NCBI GenBank assembly: GCA_016845175.1
Contig: JAERTD010000049.1
Coordinates: 1 to 64,000 of the forward strand
Origin: Bacteroidota bacterium
Lineage (GTDB): Bacteria; Bacteroidota; Bacteroidia; Bacteroidales; F082
Direction of reading: 5' to 3'
DNA length: 64,000 nt
The position numbers were made by a program, and so were the translations under genes. Of the stretch, positions 7,783 to 16,281 are shown in pieces (position 1 is the first letter of the stretch; each line of letters begins with the position of its first letter). Below the pieces are notes generated by a model, which was not told the DNA's origin, did not search any database, and saw only the letters and a program-made list of their open reading frames with translations.

Positions 7783-8267
7783 ATCATATATCCAATACTT
7801 GCTTGGACTATCTGAGTGTTTTTCATTTGAACGAATTTTTTAACCATTAGTGTCTGATTAAACGGAGTGTTAAGTGAACCTTGTTGTTTATTTGGTCACT
7901 GTTACTCCCTATTAATTATGACTATATAGCCTTATTACTTACACCTATCCACATTCATACCAGCTGCTTATTCGGTATAGGATCCCATATTAGCTGGGCA
8001 ACAGAAAATCATCACACACCATAGATGTAGTTTACTCATCATCTCGTTGATAAATTTCAAGCATTGGTTGATTCTTTTTGCAAATCGTGTAAGACTAAAG
8101 CTCCTTTGCATTGGCTAAGTCAAACGCTAATACCAGTATGTTCATCGAAATAGCCATCACAGTAAAAGTTAAGATATGTTAACATGGGAATAGAGACAAG
8201 ATTCAATTTGTCTATCACAAAATACCCGGATTATCCATTGTATTATTAAGAAACAAAACCCGCCAAT
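7783..8267. other. 485-bp spacer without a recognised feature
   Basis: No ORF of note. A stretch around 8040-8155 is open in one plus frame for about 38 codons but has no start or recognisable similarity. A short inverted pair (ATACC...GGTAT near 7950-7980) is present. It should contain the promoter of the following TonB receptor operon, but no clear TTG/TAnnTTTG pair is visible and no fecI/fecR-like genes are present. Confidence 0.4.
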
Positions 8268-10934
8268 ATGCCAGCCTTTAAAACACTTGTTCTATTTGTA
8301 ATATGCATGAGCGTCGTTTCAAGCCTAAAAACACAGGAAGCTGAGAAACTTATCATCAACAAAGACTATTATGCCTATAGTTTAAATGCGGCACTGAAAG
8401 AACTAAAATCCACCTATGGTTTGGTCCTTGATTATAATCAAAAAGATGTTAGAGGTATAAGTGTTCCTCTGGGGCATTACCATATGCCGCTTGGAGAATT
8501 CATGGAAACCATATTGAAAGATACTGATCTCCATTATAAGATTGTGGAAGATCAGATACAGATCCGGAATAAAAGTGAAGCCATTACTTTGGAAGATAAG
8601 GTATATGAGCGACGATCTGACTTTACCTTGTCCGGTGAAGTTGTTGATAAACAAACAGGAGAGGCATTGCCATTCGCACAAATCATTATTGTCGGAACCA
8701 GTATTGGAACCACCTGCAACGTGGATGGTTATTTTACGCTGTTTCATGTTCCCAGCGATACTTCAAGTTTGCTCGTAAGTTATGTAGGGTATCAAAAGCA
8801 AGAGCAGAAACTGAGTCCTCGTCTTGTTAATAATAAATTTGTAATTGGTTTGGTGGCTGAATCACAGCAGCTTGAAGATGTAGTCATTGTTGGCGAGCGG
8901 GAAGACCTGATGCAATTGTCAGAGAGCATTAGTAAGGCTACCTTACGACCAAGTGAAATTGCAGCTTTGCCCAGTCTGGGGGAGAAAGACATATTCAGGA
9001 CCTTCCAGTTGTTGCCTGGGGTAAGTGGTTCAAATGAAGGCTCGGCAGGCCTTTATGTAAGGGGAGGCACTCCCGATCAAAACCTGATCCTTTATGATGG
9101 TTTTACCGTATATCATGTGGACCACCTTTTTGGTATGTTTAGTGCCTTTAACTCCAATGCCATTATGGATGTCCACTTGTATAAAGGGGGATTTGAATCA
9201 CAATATGGAGGGCGGCTTTCCAGTGTCATGGATATCATTGGAAAAGATGGGAATGATAAGAACTTTAACCTGGGCGCTGACCTTAGTTTCTTGAGTTTTA
9301 ATGCATTTACCGAGTTTCCGGTGGGTGAAAAAATGACTGTTTTGTTCGCATTCCGGAGGTCATTCCAATCGGCTTTATATGATGCGATATTCGATAAGTT
9401 CAGCAGTGATCAGAATACACAACAAGCAGCCGTAGGAGGTGGAGGCATGAGGAGACAGACCGAAATTGCTGAACCCACATCTTATTTCTATGATCTTAAT
9501 GGAAAGGTATCCTACAAACCCAATAACAAGGATATCTTTAGTTTAAGTTTTTTTAATGGAAAGGATATCCTCGACAATTCAAGAGACATCAGCAGATCCT
9601 TTGGTGGTGTGGATATGTCAAGGAGTGTCAATGACCTGACCGATTGGGGCAATTGGGGGAGTAGCTTGAAATGGTCGAGAAAATGGAGTGAAAAGTTCTA
9701 TACCAATGCCCTGGTTTCCTATTCCAATTATTTCAGTGTGCGTGACCGTCTGTCACAGAATGTACGGCCGAATGAAGATGGGGAGTTAGAAACCATGACC
9801 AGGGGAACACTGGAAGACAACAACCTTCAGGATTATTCCATTAAACTTGATAATGAGCTGGACCTGGGTTTGAAACATCATATGGAGTTCGGATTTCAGT
9901 CCAATTACTTTGATGTAAGCTATCATTTCAACCGTGATGATACCATTAGTATTCAAAACCGTCAGGACAATGGGATGCTGGCAGCATTATACCTTCAGGA
10001 TGCCTGGAAAATTACTCCACGATTTACACTTACACCGGGTATGAGGATGTCATACTATGATCAGACCGATAAGGCTTATTTTGAGCCCAGAATATCTGTA
10101 TCCTATGCTATTTCTACAAAATTTAAACTTAAAGCCATGTGGGGGCAGTATTATCAGTTTGTACAAAGGGTGATTCGTGAAGATATTCAGGCAGGTTCAA
10201 AGGATTTCTGGGTGCTTGCAGATAATGAAAACATCCCGGTATCTTCAGCCCAGCATTATATTGCCGGGTTTTCATATGAAACCAAAGATTATCTTTTTGA
10301 TGTGGAAGCCTATTACAAGAAACTGAATAATCTGACTGAATACACTTTGCGTCATATTCCTGAGTTTGGCTCAGCCGATTATGACCAGTTTTATTATGTA
10401 GGAGAAGGCTATGCTCAGGGGGTTGAATTCCTGGTTCAGAAAAAATTTGGTGATTTTAGCGGTTGGCTGGGCTATACCCTGGGGGAGGTTATCAATCAGT
10501 TTGATGTGTATGGCGATGAACCCTATTATGCAAGTCACGATGTCACCAATGAATTCAAAGCTGTGGGAATTTACAAATGGAAAGGATGGAGTTTCTCTGC
10601 TACCTGGATCTTTGCCACAGGAAAACCCTATACAGAACCCCTTGGTGCCTATGAGATTAATATGCCCGATGGAAGTACTGAGGATTTCATACTTGTGGGA
10701 GCTAAAAATGGCAGCCGGTACCCTGACTATCACAGACTGGATATTGCTGTTAGCAAGGATGTTGCAATTGGGGATCTCGGGATCGGGGGGCTGAGCTTTT
10801 CCTTGTTCAATGTGTATAACAGACAAAATGTATGGTATAAGGAATTTGACCTTGATGAAGGTCAACTCGTTGAAACAGATGTTACCCTACTTGGAATCAC
10901 TCCCAACCTAACCCTCTCATTTAAATTAAGATAA
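8268..10934 (+). CDS. STN-type TonB-dependent receptor (888 aa)
   Basis: Outer-membrane receptor with an unusually full N-terminus. After a signal peptide (about 1-22) comes an STN (secretin/TonB short N-terminal) domain (about 35-105, LNAALKELKSTYGLVLDY...KIVEDQIQI). A carboxypeptidase-regulatory-like domain follows (about 120-205, LSGEVVDKQTGEALPFAQI). The plug domain (about 225-340) has FQLLPGVSG, LYVRGGTPDQNLILYDGF and HLYKGGFESQYGGRLSSVMDI, and a beta-barrel completes the protein. STN domains normally signal to a FecR-like anti-sigma factor; none is adjacent. It is followed after 2 bp by a DUF4249 lipoprotein, the usual partner of this receptor class. Substrate unknown. Confidence 0.92.
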   Translation: MPAFKTLVLFVICMSVVSSLKTQEAEKLIINKDYYAYSLNAALKELKSTYGLVLDYNQKDVRGISVPLGHYHMPLGEFMETILKDTDLHYKIVEDQIQIRNKSEAITLEDKVYERRSDFTLSGEVVDKQTGEALPFAQIIIVGTSIGTTCNVDGYFTLFHVPSDTSSLLVSYVGYQKQEQKLSPRLVNNKFVIGLVAESQQLEDVVIVGEREDLMQLSESISKATLRPSEIAALPSLGEKDIFRTFQLLPGVSGSNEGSAGLYVRGGTPDQNLILYDGFTVYHVDHLFGMFSAFNSNAIMDVHLYKGGFESQYGGRLSSVMDIIGKDGNDKNFNLGADLSFLSFNAFTEFPVGEKMTVLFAFRRSFQSALYDAIFDKFSSDQNTQQAAVGGGGMRRQTEIAEPTSYFYDLNGKVSYKPNNKDIFSLSFFNGKDILDNSRDISRSFGGVDMSRSVNDLTDWGNWGSSLKWSRKWSEKFYTNALVSYSNYFSVRDRLSQNVRPNEDGELETMTRGTLEDNNLQDYSIKLDNELDLGLKHHMEFGFQSNYFDVSYHFNRDDTISIQNRQDNGMLAALYLQDAWKITPRFTLTPGMRMSYYDQTDKAYFEPRISVSYAISTKFKLKAMWGQYYQFVQRVIREDIQAGSKDFWVLADNENIPVSSAQHYIAGFSYETKDYLFDVEAYYKKLNNLTEYTLRHIPEFGSADYDQFYYVGEGYAQGVEFLVQKKFGDFSGWLGYTLGEVINQFDVYGDEPYYASHDVTNEFKAVGIYKWKGWSFSATWIFATGKPYTEPLGAYEINMPDGSTEDFILVGAKNGSRYPDYHRLDIAVSKDVAIGDLGIGGLSFSLFNVYNRQNVWYKEFDLDEGQLVETDVTLLGITPNLTLSFKLR

Positions 10935-10936
10935 TT

Positions 10937-11767
10937 ATGAAAAACACAATGTTCGTATTGCTGCTGTTGGTTTTACTGTCGACAGCCTGCACAAAAACAA
11001 CACAGGATACCGAGTCCTCATGGGATATACCGGTAGTAGAATCATTCCTGGCACCGGGGCAGCAGGCTTTAATTGGATTAAGTACTGTCATTCCTTATAC
11101 CACTGATACTACGGCTGTGTTGGACAATACCCTGTCAGGTTTATTGGTTTATATTCATGCTGATGAGGATACCTATCTGCTGACCGAGCCTGAAGATTCA
11201 GCAGGTTTTTATCGCGATCAGTCCGGAGCCCTGGCAATCAAAGAGGGGCAGGCCTATAGTCTTGAATTTCAATACAAGGATAAAGAAATATCGTCCACTA
11301 CTGTGGTACCCCTTAAGCCTGAGAATTTTATTACATCTGCAACAAGTATTGAAATGGATAGAATTACTGAAGCTGGTGGGTTTGGGCCGCCTGATGTGAC
11401 CCAAATAGAATTAAGTTGGGATAATGAAAGTGGCGACTATTATCTTATTTATATTCAATACCTTGAGGATGACTACGATACAATTAATACCATGTTTGAT
11501 ATTGAGGATGCGGCAACAGTAGCCAATTTTAGTAGTGATCCCATCTCCACCAACTTCTTTAACCTTCAAAGCCGACAATTCCATTTTTTTGGAGAGTATC
11601 AGATTGTGTTGTGCAAGATTACGCAACCGTATGCACAATTGTATGAATCCTTAAACCAAAGCTCACTTGAAGGGCTTACGGAACCGCCCACCAACGTGAC
11701 CAATGGGAAAGGGGTATTTGCTTCCTATAACAGCGATACTCTGAGCCTTTATATTCTGGAAGACTGA
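10937..11767 (+). CDS. DUF4249 family lipoprotein (276 aa)
   Basis: Lipoprotein signal (lipobox LLSTAC, Cys18) followed by the typical DUF4249 beginning, IPVVESFLAPGQQALIGLSTVIPY, then Ig-like beta strands (GLLVYIHADEDTYLLTE, AYSLEFQYKDKEISSTTVVPLKP). It lies directly behind an STN/plug TonB receptor with 2 bp between the genes. DUF4249 proteins are regularly encoded in this arrangement and are thought to be surface or periplasmic accessory lipoproteins of the receptor, analogous in position to SusD but unrelated in sequence. No catalytic motif is visible. Confidence 0.85.
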   Translation: MKNTMFVLLLLVLLSTACTKTTQDTESSWDIPVVESFLAPGQQALIGLSTVIPYTTDTTAVLDNTLSGLLVYIHADEDTYLLTEPEDSAGFYRDQSGALAIKEGQAYSLEFQYKDKEISSTTVVPLKPENFITSATSIEMDRITEAGGFGPPDVTQIELSWDNESGDYYLIYIQYLEDDYDTINTMFDIEDAATVANFSSDPISTNFFNLQSRQFHFFGEYQIVLCKITQPYAQLYESLNQSSLEGLTEPPTNVTNGKGVFASYNSDTLSLYILED

Positions 11768-11820
11768 TTCTGGTTTTATCTTAAGTACTAACGGACTTTA
11801 GTATTTTAGGCACTTTTTTC

Positions 11821-11986
11821 AGTACTTAAAGTGAGCTAAAGTTTGAAGTGATCTAAAGTTTGAATGTCATACAACTGAAGACTCGAAAAAACTCCACAAA
11901 CTTTAGTCACTTTAGTCACTTTAGACACTCTAGGCACTAATACATAAGACAAGTCATCAGTTGTCTTGTCCTTTAGGTCTGGAAGG
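11821..11986. repeat. About 160-bp dispersed repeat, copy B
   Basis: Aligns with 6247-6404 with few gaps and carries one extra CACTTTAGT unit (ACTTTAGTCAC repeated). The left half has AAAGTGAGCTAAAGTTTG twice in degenerate form; the middle has CAAACTTTAGTCAC, so the halves are complementary and could form a long hairpin. Near the right end GACAAG...CTTGTC makes a smaller hairpin. It follows the DUF4249 gene; the 271 bp from its end to the next gene hold nothing I can name. Confidence 0.75.
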
Positions 11987-12257
11987 AGAGGGGAATGTTC
12001 CCTATAGCTTTAAAGAGATTAATGACTATGTACTTCACCTTTTTGCTTACCTTTGAGGCATAAGCTGCTATAGTCCGGAACGAACACTACACATAAGAAT
12101 TCAGGCGGATCCCGCCTCTTACTATTACTTCTATACATTAAATATTTGATTGACAACTTATAAGCTATGGCAGATACAAAAGCTGATGAGTAATGCTTAT
12201 GTTGAACAAATTATTATTAAAATATATATTGAAGATTAACCCTTAGAAACCTGAATT

Positions 12258-12782
12258 ATGAAGAAACTAAGTTTTGAAAAAGTATTGTTTGTATTGGTAG
12301 TCATGTTGTTTATTGGCGGTTGTGCCAAAGAGGATGACACAACGGAAATCAGTGGTAGTGTAGTCGGCGTTTGGAATTGTACAGCCCTTAATTACTCAGG
12401 AACAACTGTCACAGAACTCATGGGGCAGAGTATCACCTCAAACTTTACCGGCGAAGGACAGAACATTGATTTTACCTTAACCTTTAGTGAAAACCCAAAT
12501 ACAGCTACCTCTAGTGGTACCTATGATATATTTTTAACTACCACAACGCTGGGACAAACACAAACCCAGACCATTCCGGATATTGAGTTTGAATATACAG
12601 GAACATGGAGTCAAAATGGTAATGATCTTACCATTGTAAAAGACGGAGTACCAGCCACAGCAACCATAGTGGCTATGACAGAAACCACATTGGAAGTCAA
12701 TATTACAGACGTAGAGACTAGCTCCATTAATGAAGCTACAGTTACTACCACCATCAATAGTACCATTAGGTTTGTGAAGTAA
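12258..12782 (+). CDS. Lipocalin-like lipoprotein (174 aa)
   Basis: Lipoprotein signal with lipobox FIGGC (Cys22) and an acidic linker. The mature domain begins VVGVWNCTALNYSGT and proceeds through Thr-rich beta strands (GTYDIFLTTTTLGQTQTQT, FEYTGTWSQNGNDLTIV, TIVAMTETTLEVNIT), the pattern of small lipocalin-like domains of Bacteroidota with a G-x-W start and a GTW...L motif. No enzymatic residues are evident; ligand unknown. Monocistronic, between two repeat-bearing spacers. Family call moderate. Confidence 0.7.
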   Translation: MKKLSFEKVLFVLVVMLFIGGCAKEDDTTEISGSVVGVWNCTALNYSGTTVTELMGQSITSNFTGEGQNIDFTLTFSENPNTATSSGTYDIFLTTTTLGQTQTQTIPDIEFEYTGTWSQNGNDLTIVKDGVPATATIVAMTETTLEVNITDVETSSINEATVTTTINSTIRFVK

Positions 12783-12843
12783 GCTGTGAATGTATTAGGT
12801 ATTATGGTCTAAGGATTATGGAGCATACAATCCTAAGACACAG

Positions 12844-12946
12844 CGTCACTGCGAGGAAGAATGACGAAGCAGTCTCATAATAGAGATTGAGTTTGTATAT
12901 GTATTCCTTTCATCTGGGAGATCTTTCGCTCTGCTCAAGATGACAG
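12844..12946. repeat. Dispersed TGCGAG-type intergenic element, copy B (short form)
   Basis: CGTCACTGCGAGGAAGAATG, then ACGAAGCAGTCTCAT, ending GATCTTTCGCTCTGCTCAAG and ATGACAG. These are the same ordered blocks as 5330-5489 without the internal expansion. The ends are imperfect inverted repeats. It lies between the convergent lipocalin-like gene and rlmF and could double as a terminator (T7 follows on the plus strand). Low-complexity CCAATGACCAATGAC sequence follows at 12954-13005. Confidence 0.75.
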
Positions 12947-12988
12947 TTTTTTTCCAATGACCAATGACTAGTGACCAATTACCAGTCA

Positions 12989-13957
12989 CTAATCACCAGT
13001 AACCATCTTCTTACGCCATTCTTGCTGGGCTTCCTTATCAAAAAAAGTCCAAACTACTATCCGACTGCTTTTATTCCCCTGTCCCATGGGAATGGTTTTT
13101 ACTTCCGTTGCTTCTTGACCTTGTAAGGCTTCATATACACCTTTCAGGTTGCTCTTTTTTGAAATTAATGTGGAGAACAAAAAGCAGTTCTCGGCAAATT
13201 TCTTGCTTTCACGGATCATATTCCGGACGAATCGTTTTTCACCTCCTTCAAACCACAACTCATGGCTTTTCCCTCCAAAATTCAACTCAGGATTTTTGAC
13301 AGCCGATCCGGTTAAATTACTCACCTTCCTTTTACTGGCAGCTTCTGCCGCCTGACGGGAGGCATGGAAAGGCGGATTGCAGATACTCAGGTCGATTTGA
13401 GAATTTTTATCAATCACACCATAGAAAATGTCCTTGGGTGTTTTTTGAAGCCTGCAAACAATATGATCTTGTAAGCTTGGGTTAGCCTCCAGTATATTGT
13501 TGGCAGAGTCAATAGCTGTTGTATCGATATCCGTTGCGATAAATGACCATCCATATTCCTGATGACCCAGAAGAGGGTATATCAAACTGGAACCTGTGCC
13601 TATATCCAGACATTTAAGCTGAGGCCCTTTGGGTATTTTACCAAAACATTTTCCACCTAAGAAATCAGCCATATAGTGTATGTAATCCACTCGTCCGGGT
13701 ATGGGAGGGCAGAGATAAGCTTCCGGGATATCCCAGTTATCAATGCCATAATGGTGGCTCAATAAGGCCTTGTTTAGCACCCTGACTGCCTTAGGATTGG
13801 CAAATTCCACGGATTGGTCTCCATAGGCATTGGGTCTTACATAGGCTTCCAGTTCAGGACAACTGGCTATGAGTTTTTGAAAATCATAGCGTTCCCTGTG
13901 TTTGTTTCGTGGGTGTAAATTGGATTTTATTTTAGGATGCTTCCTTTTCTCGGCCAT
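12989..13957 (-). CDS. rlmF: 23S rRNA (adenine(1618)-N(6))-methyltransferase RlmF (322 aa)
   Basis: The N-terminus KSNLHPRNKHRERYDFQKLI and the block ELEAYVRPNAYGDQSVEFA are characteristic of RlmF/YbiN. The SAM-binding motif LDIGTGSSLIYPLLG is at about 120-134, and the catalytic NPPF motif of N6-adenine methyltransferases (SICNPPFHASRQAA) at about 196-199. Length agrees with the family (about 310 aa). The enzyme methylates A1618 (E. coli numbering) of 23S rRNA. It is the last gene of a five-gene minus-strand run starting at the cupin gene; gaps are 5-17 bp. Confidence 0.9.
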   Translation of the reverse strand: MAEKRKHPKIKSNLHPRNKHRERYDFQKLIASCPELEAYVRPNAYGDQSVEFANPKAVRVLNKALLSHHYGIDNWDIPEAYLCPPIPGRVDYIHYMADFLGGKCFGKIPKGPQLKCLDIGTGSSLIYPLLGHQEYGWSFIATDIDTTAIDSANNILEANPSLQDHIVCRLQKTPKDIFYGVIDKNSQIDLSICNPPFHASRQAAEAASKRKVSNLTGSAVKNPELNFGGKSHELWFEGGEKRFVRNMIRESKKFAENCFLFSTLISKKSNLKGVYEALQGQEATEVKTIPMGQGNKSSRIVVWTFFDKEAQQEWRKKMVTGD

Positions 13958-13974
13958 AATTTCATCTGATGTGC

Positions 13975-14457
13975 TTAAATAATGCTGTTGAGTTCCTCTA
14001 ATTCTAACTGGTAATCATACTGCAGGTCTTCATGCAGGTCTTTAATATTCTTCTTTGTGGCGGATAACTGTCTTTGGAAGATATTGCTCAATACCACATT
14101 GCCTTCAATTCCAGGTTCGAGGGTTTTCAACTTACGGCAGAAGTAAATCATGAGTTCAACCTCTGTTTCTTTTTTTTTCGAATAGCGGTTGTATTTGTTA
14201 ATGAGCCGAAGGATTTTTCTGACACTCTTTTTCATGAAATAGTAGCTGCTTCTGTTAATGGCTTCAAATTGCTCATCCACTTCTCTTTTGATACTTTCAA
14301 TATAGGCTGCTTCATTCTCCGACTCGTAAAGCAAATAGGTCAGAAGCTCCTTGTTTTCTTTCTTAAAACGAGAGAGGCGAAGGCATAGGTCCACCAAATC
14401 ATTCGATGACCGCCTGCTCAATTCATATTTAATATCTTTTACTGAGGCTGCTTTCAT
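13975..14457 (-). CDS. Conserved hypothetical helical protein (160 aa)
   Basis: I do not recognise a named family. The protein is soluble, highly charged and almost entirely helical (SVKDIKYELSRRSSNDLVDL; RKILRLINKYNRYSKKKETE), with no signal peptide or membrane span. The ATG at 14457 is preferred; an in-frame TTG at 14466 would overlap the preceding gene's stop. It sits 5 bp after the VOC gene and 17 bp before rlmF, so it is co-transcribed with them. A link to RNA or ribosome work would be a guess from position next to rlmF. Confidence 0.75.
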   Translation of the reverse strand: MKAASVKDIKYELSRRSSNDLVDLCLRLSRFKKENKELLTYLLYESENEAAYIESIKREVDEQFEAINRSSYYFMKKSVRKILRLINKYNRYSKKKETEVELMIYFCRKLKTLEPGIEGNVVLSNIFQRQLSATKKNIKDLHEDLQYDYQLELEELNSII

Positions 14458-14462
14458 GGAGA

Positions 14463-14843
14463 TCAATCGGGTAGTTTAAATACAGGGTTATAGATGAGGC
14501 CAATGATATTCCCCCAAGGGTCGTATACAGAGGCTACCATGAGAGGATCGCCGACGCTATGAGGTGCTTCATGTGCTTTGGCACCACAGGAAAGGAGATG
14601 TTGATAGCTGTCGTCAATATCATCCACACCCCAATAGGTTAACACTGAAGAGGGTTTTTCAATAGTGTCAGATTTTTCTTCAGGTAATAAACCCAATTCA
14701 TATCCGCCGATATTGAAACCCACATAAAAGGGCTCGTCAAAATAGGGTTTTACCTTAAAGGCATCGCTATACCATTCTTTGGCTTCATCGAGGTCTGCAA
14801 CCTGGTAGATCACAGTACGTAATCCGAGTATGGGTTTTTTCAT
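14463..14843 (-). CDS. VOC superfamily (glyoxalase/bleomycin-resistance-like) protein (126 aa)
   Basis: Starts at MKKPILGLRTVIYQVADLDE, a normal VOC opening; the in-frame extension upstream to 15008 overlaps the homocysteine methyltransferase gene and is not VOC-like, so it is rejected. Features include AKEWYSDAFKVKPYFDEPFYVGFN, LGLLPEE and the C-terminal VYDPWGNIIGLIYNP strand, where metal-binding VOC members carry an E at the position of GLIYNP. That Glu is missing here, so this may be a non-metal or binding-only member. Lies 5 bp after the methyltransferase gene in the same operon. Confidence 0.82.
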   Translation of the reverse strand: MKKPILGLRTVIYQVADLDEAKEWYSDAFKVKPYFDEPFYVGFNIGGYELGLLPEEKSDTIEKPSSVLTYWGVDDIDDSYQHLLSCGAKAHEAPHSVGDPLMVASVYDPWGNIIGLIYNPVFKLPD

Positions 14844-14848
14844 TGTAT

Positions 14849-15787
14849 TTATTTTTTTAATTCCAGAGTCAATTGCTGAGCCAGAAGTGTCAGAAACGCA
14901 TGATTGGTTCCGCAACAACCTCCAAAGATTTTGAATTGATAGTTTTTGTAAAGTTTTATCATCTCCTGAACAAGCACCCCCAAATCTTCTTTCTGTTCCA
15001 TGGAACAATTGTCCAGTTCTTCGGGAGACAGAGTGGAGGCATTGGCCTGAATACCCATAAAACGCTTCATTTCTGGTCGATTGGTATTTGCTTCAGCTTT
15101 GATGGCCTGCAGTAAATTTGTAGGATGGATACAGTTGGTCATATAACACAAAGGGCGGTGTTCTACAGTCTGATCGATTGAGGCTATGGCATCAGCGATG
15201 GCTGTGCCGTCCAATAGTTTTCCATCTTTTCTGATCATAAAGTTAATGATATAGGGCAAGCCACTTGCTGCCATTGCCTGCGCCATACCTCTTGCTTCAT
15301 CCAGTTGAGGCATAATAGGAGCCATTAAGAAATCCACCTCCTGTTCAGCATATAGTAAGGCCGTAGGCCGGTGAAATTCCTCCGACTCTGTTCTGTTAAG
15401 GCCACCCGCCGCCGAATAGGCGTCTCCTTTACAACCCATTAAAGCCCCTATGAATATTTGATCAGGTCTAAACTGTTGTGCTCTCAGGTCCTTAAGAAAA
15501 GCGCAGTTGTCAGCGATTAGTTGGGTGGTGTATCCGGCTGCTTTCAGGGAATGGCGATTCAACCTTCGCGTGGACGTGCATAGCAATAGGGATAAGTTGT
15601 AGGTCTCGGCTACATTGATATAGGATTGGAACAATTCCCTTAAAACCTCAGGCTCCTTATAAATTAATGCTGCATGATTAAGATGTGTGTCCAGTGGAAG
15701 TTGATATTCATTTTTAAGACGTTCTACAATGGCTGCCTCAGTCAGCATGATGTCGGATGAATGGAATATCTCTTCAAAGGATGTCAT
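14849..15787 (-). CDS. Homocysteine S-methyltransferase family protein (312 aa)
   Basis: The TIM-barrel homocysteine-binding domain is recognisable from LTEAAIVERLKNEY at the N-terminus, the barrel strand FIGALMGCKGDAYS, the Zn-ligand Cys in YMTNCIHPTNL (about residue 218) and the paired Cys of FGGCCGTNHAFL (about 291-292). These are the three Zn-binding Cys of the MmuM/betaine-homocysteine methyltransferase family. It transfers a methyl group (from S-methylmethionine or a related donor) to homocysteine. Length (about 310) fits the stand-alone class. The EG/DGG loop typical of the family's first strand is replaced by LTEAA, so activity is likely but not certain. Confidence 0.8.
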   Translation of the reverse strand: MTSFEEIFHSSDIMLTEAAIVERLKNEYQLPLDTHLNHAALIYKEPEVLRELFQSYINVAETYNLSLLLCTSTRRLNRHSLKAAGYTTQLIADNCAFLKDLRAQQFRPDQIFIGALMGCKGDAYSAAGGLNRTESEEFHRPTALLYAEQEVDFLMAPIMPQLDEARGMAQAMAASGLPYIINFMIRKDGKLLDGTAIADAIASIDQTVEHRPLCYMTNCIHPTNLLQAIKAEANTNRPEMKRFMGIQANASTLSPEELDNCSMEQKEDLGVLVQEMIKLYKNYQFKIFGGCCGTNHAFLTLLAQQLTLELKK

Positions 15788-15798
15788 AGGTTCCGCAA

Positions 15799-16158
15799 CT
15801 AGATTTTTTCGAGTTTTTCATGGGTCAGATCATTTTTCTGATTGCCCGTGTTTAGCACAGTTTCAGGTTCAAACAACAATAAATGGGCTTCCTCCTCGGC
15901 AAAGGGGCAGTGATCTGTTCCGGCACGAACAATCACAAATTCACCTTCATTTATGGTTTCTGTGTGACTGCCGTAGTCCATGGTGAGTTTCCCTTTCAAT
16001 ACCAAAAACAATTCGTCCTCTTGCTCATGATGATGCATGACAAACCGGCCTTTTACCTTAACCAGCTTTACCTGCTGCTTATTCAATTCACCAACTACAA
16101 CGGGTTTCCAGTAATCGTTGATATAACTCAGTTTTTCTCTCAGATTTACTTTTGGCAT
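15799..16158 (-). CDS. Cupin-domain protein (119 aa)
   Basis: A single-domain cupin: motif 1 GRFVMHHHEQEDELFLVLKG has three His and the Glu, and motif 2 is GEFVIVRAGTDHCPFAEEEA with its His. Together these supply the usual 3-His/1-Glu metal site. The ATG at 16158 is chosen; a TTG six codons upstream is possible. It heads the run cupin, homocysteine methyltransferase, VOC protein, hypothetical protein, rlmF with an 11-bp gap to the next gene. Enzymatic role unknown; may be an isomerase, dioxygenase or binding protein. Confidence 0.85.
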   Translation of the reverse strand: MPKVNLREKLSYINDYWKPVVVGELNKQQVKLVKVKGRFVMHHHEQEDELFLVLKGKLTMDYGSHTETINEGEFVIVRAGTDHCPFAEEEAHLLLFEPETVLNTGNQKNDLTHEKLEKI

Positions 16159-16281
16159 AACTTGCACTTTGCTCAAAATTACGACAAATACCGGATTGAA
16201 ACTTGCAGATAGAATCAGTAATAAAAAGTATAGTAAACATCCGGCTTAATTGAAAAATGTAGTGCCGGCTTCAATGGATGA

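Noticed and set aside
8040-8160. Open plus-strand stretch in the spacer before the STN receptor
   Set aside because: About 38 codons without a start or recognisable similarity; considered as a transposase remnant but nothing supports it.
10371-10865. 164-codon minus-strand ORF
   Set aside because: Antisense to the barrel region of the STN-type TonB receptor, whose own frame has clear family motifs.
14844-15008. N-terminal extension of the VOC protein
   Set aside because: It would overlap the homocysteine methyltransferase gene by 160 bp; the ATG at 14843 gives a normal VOC start.
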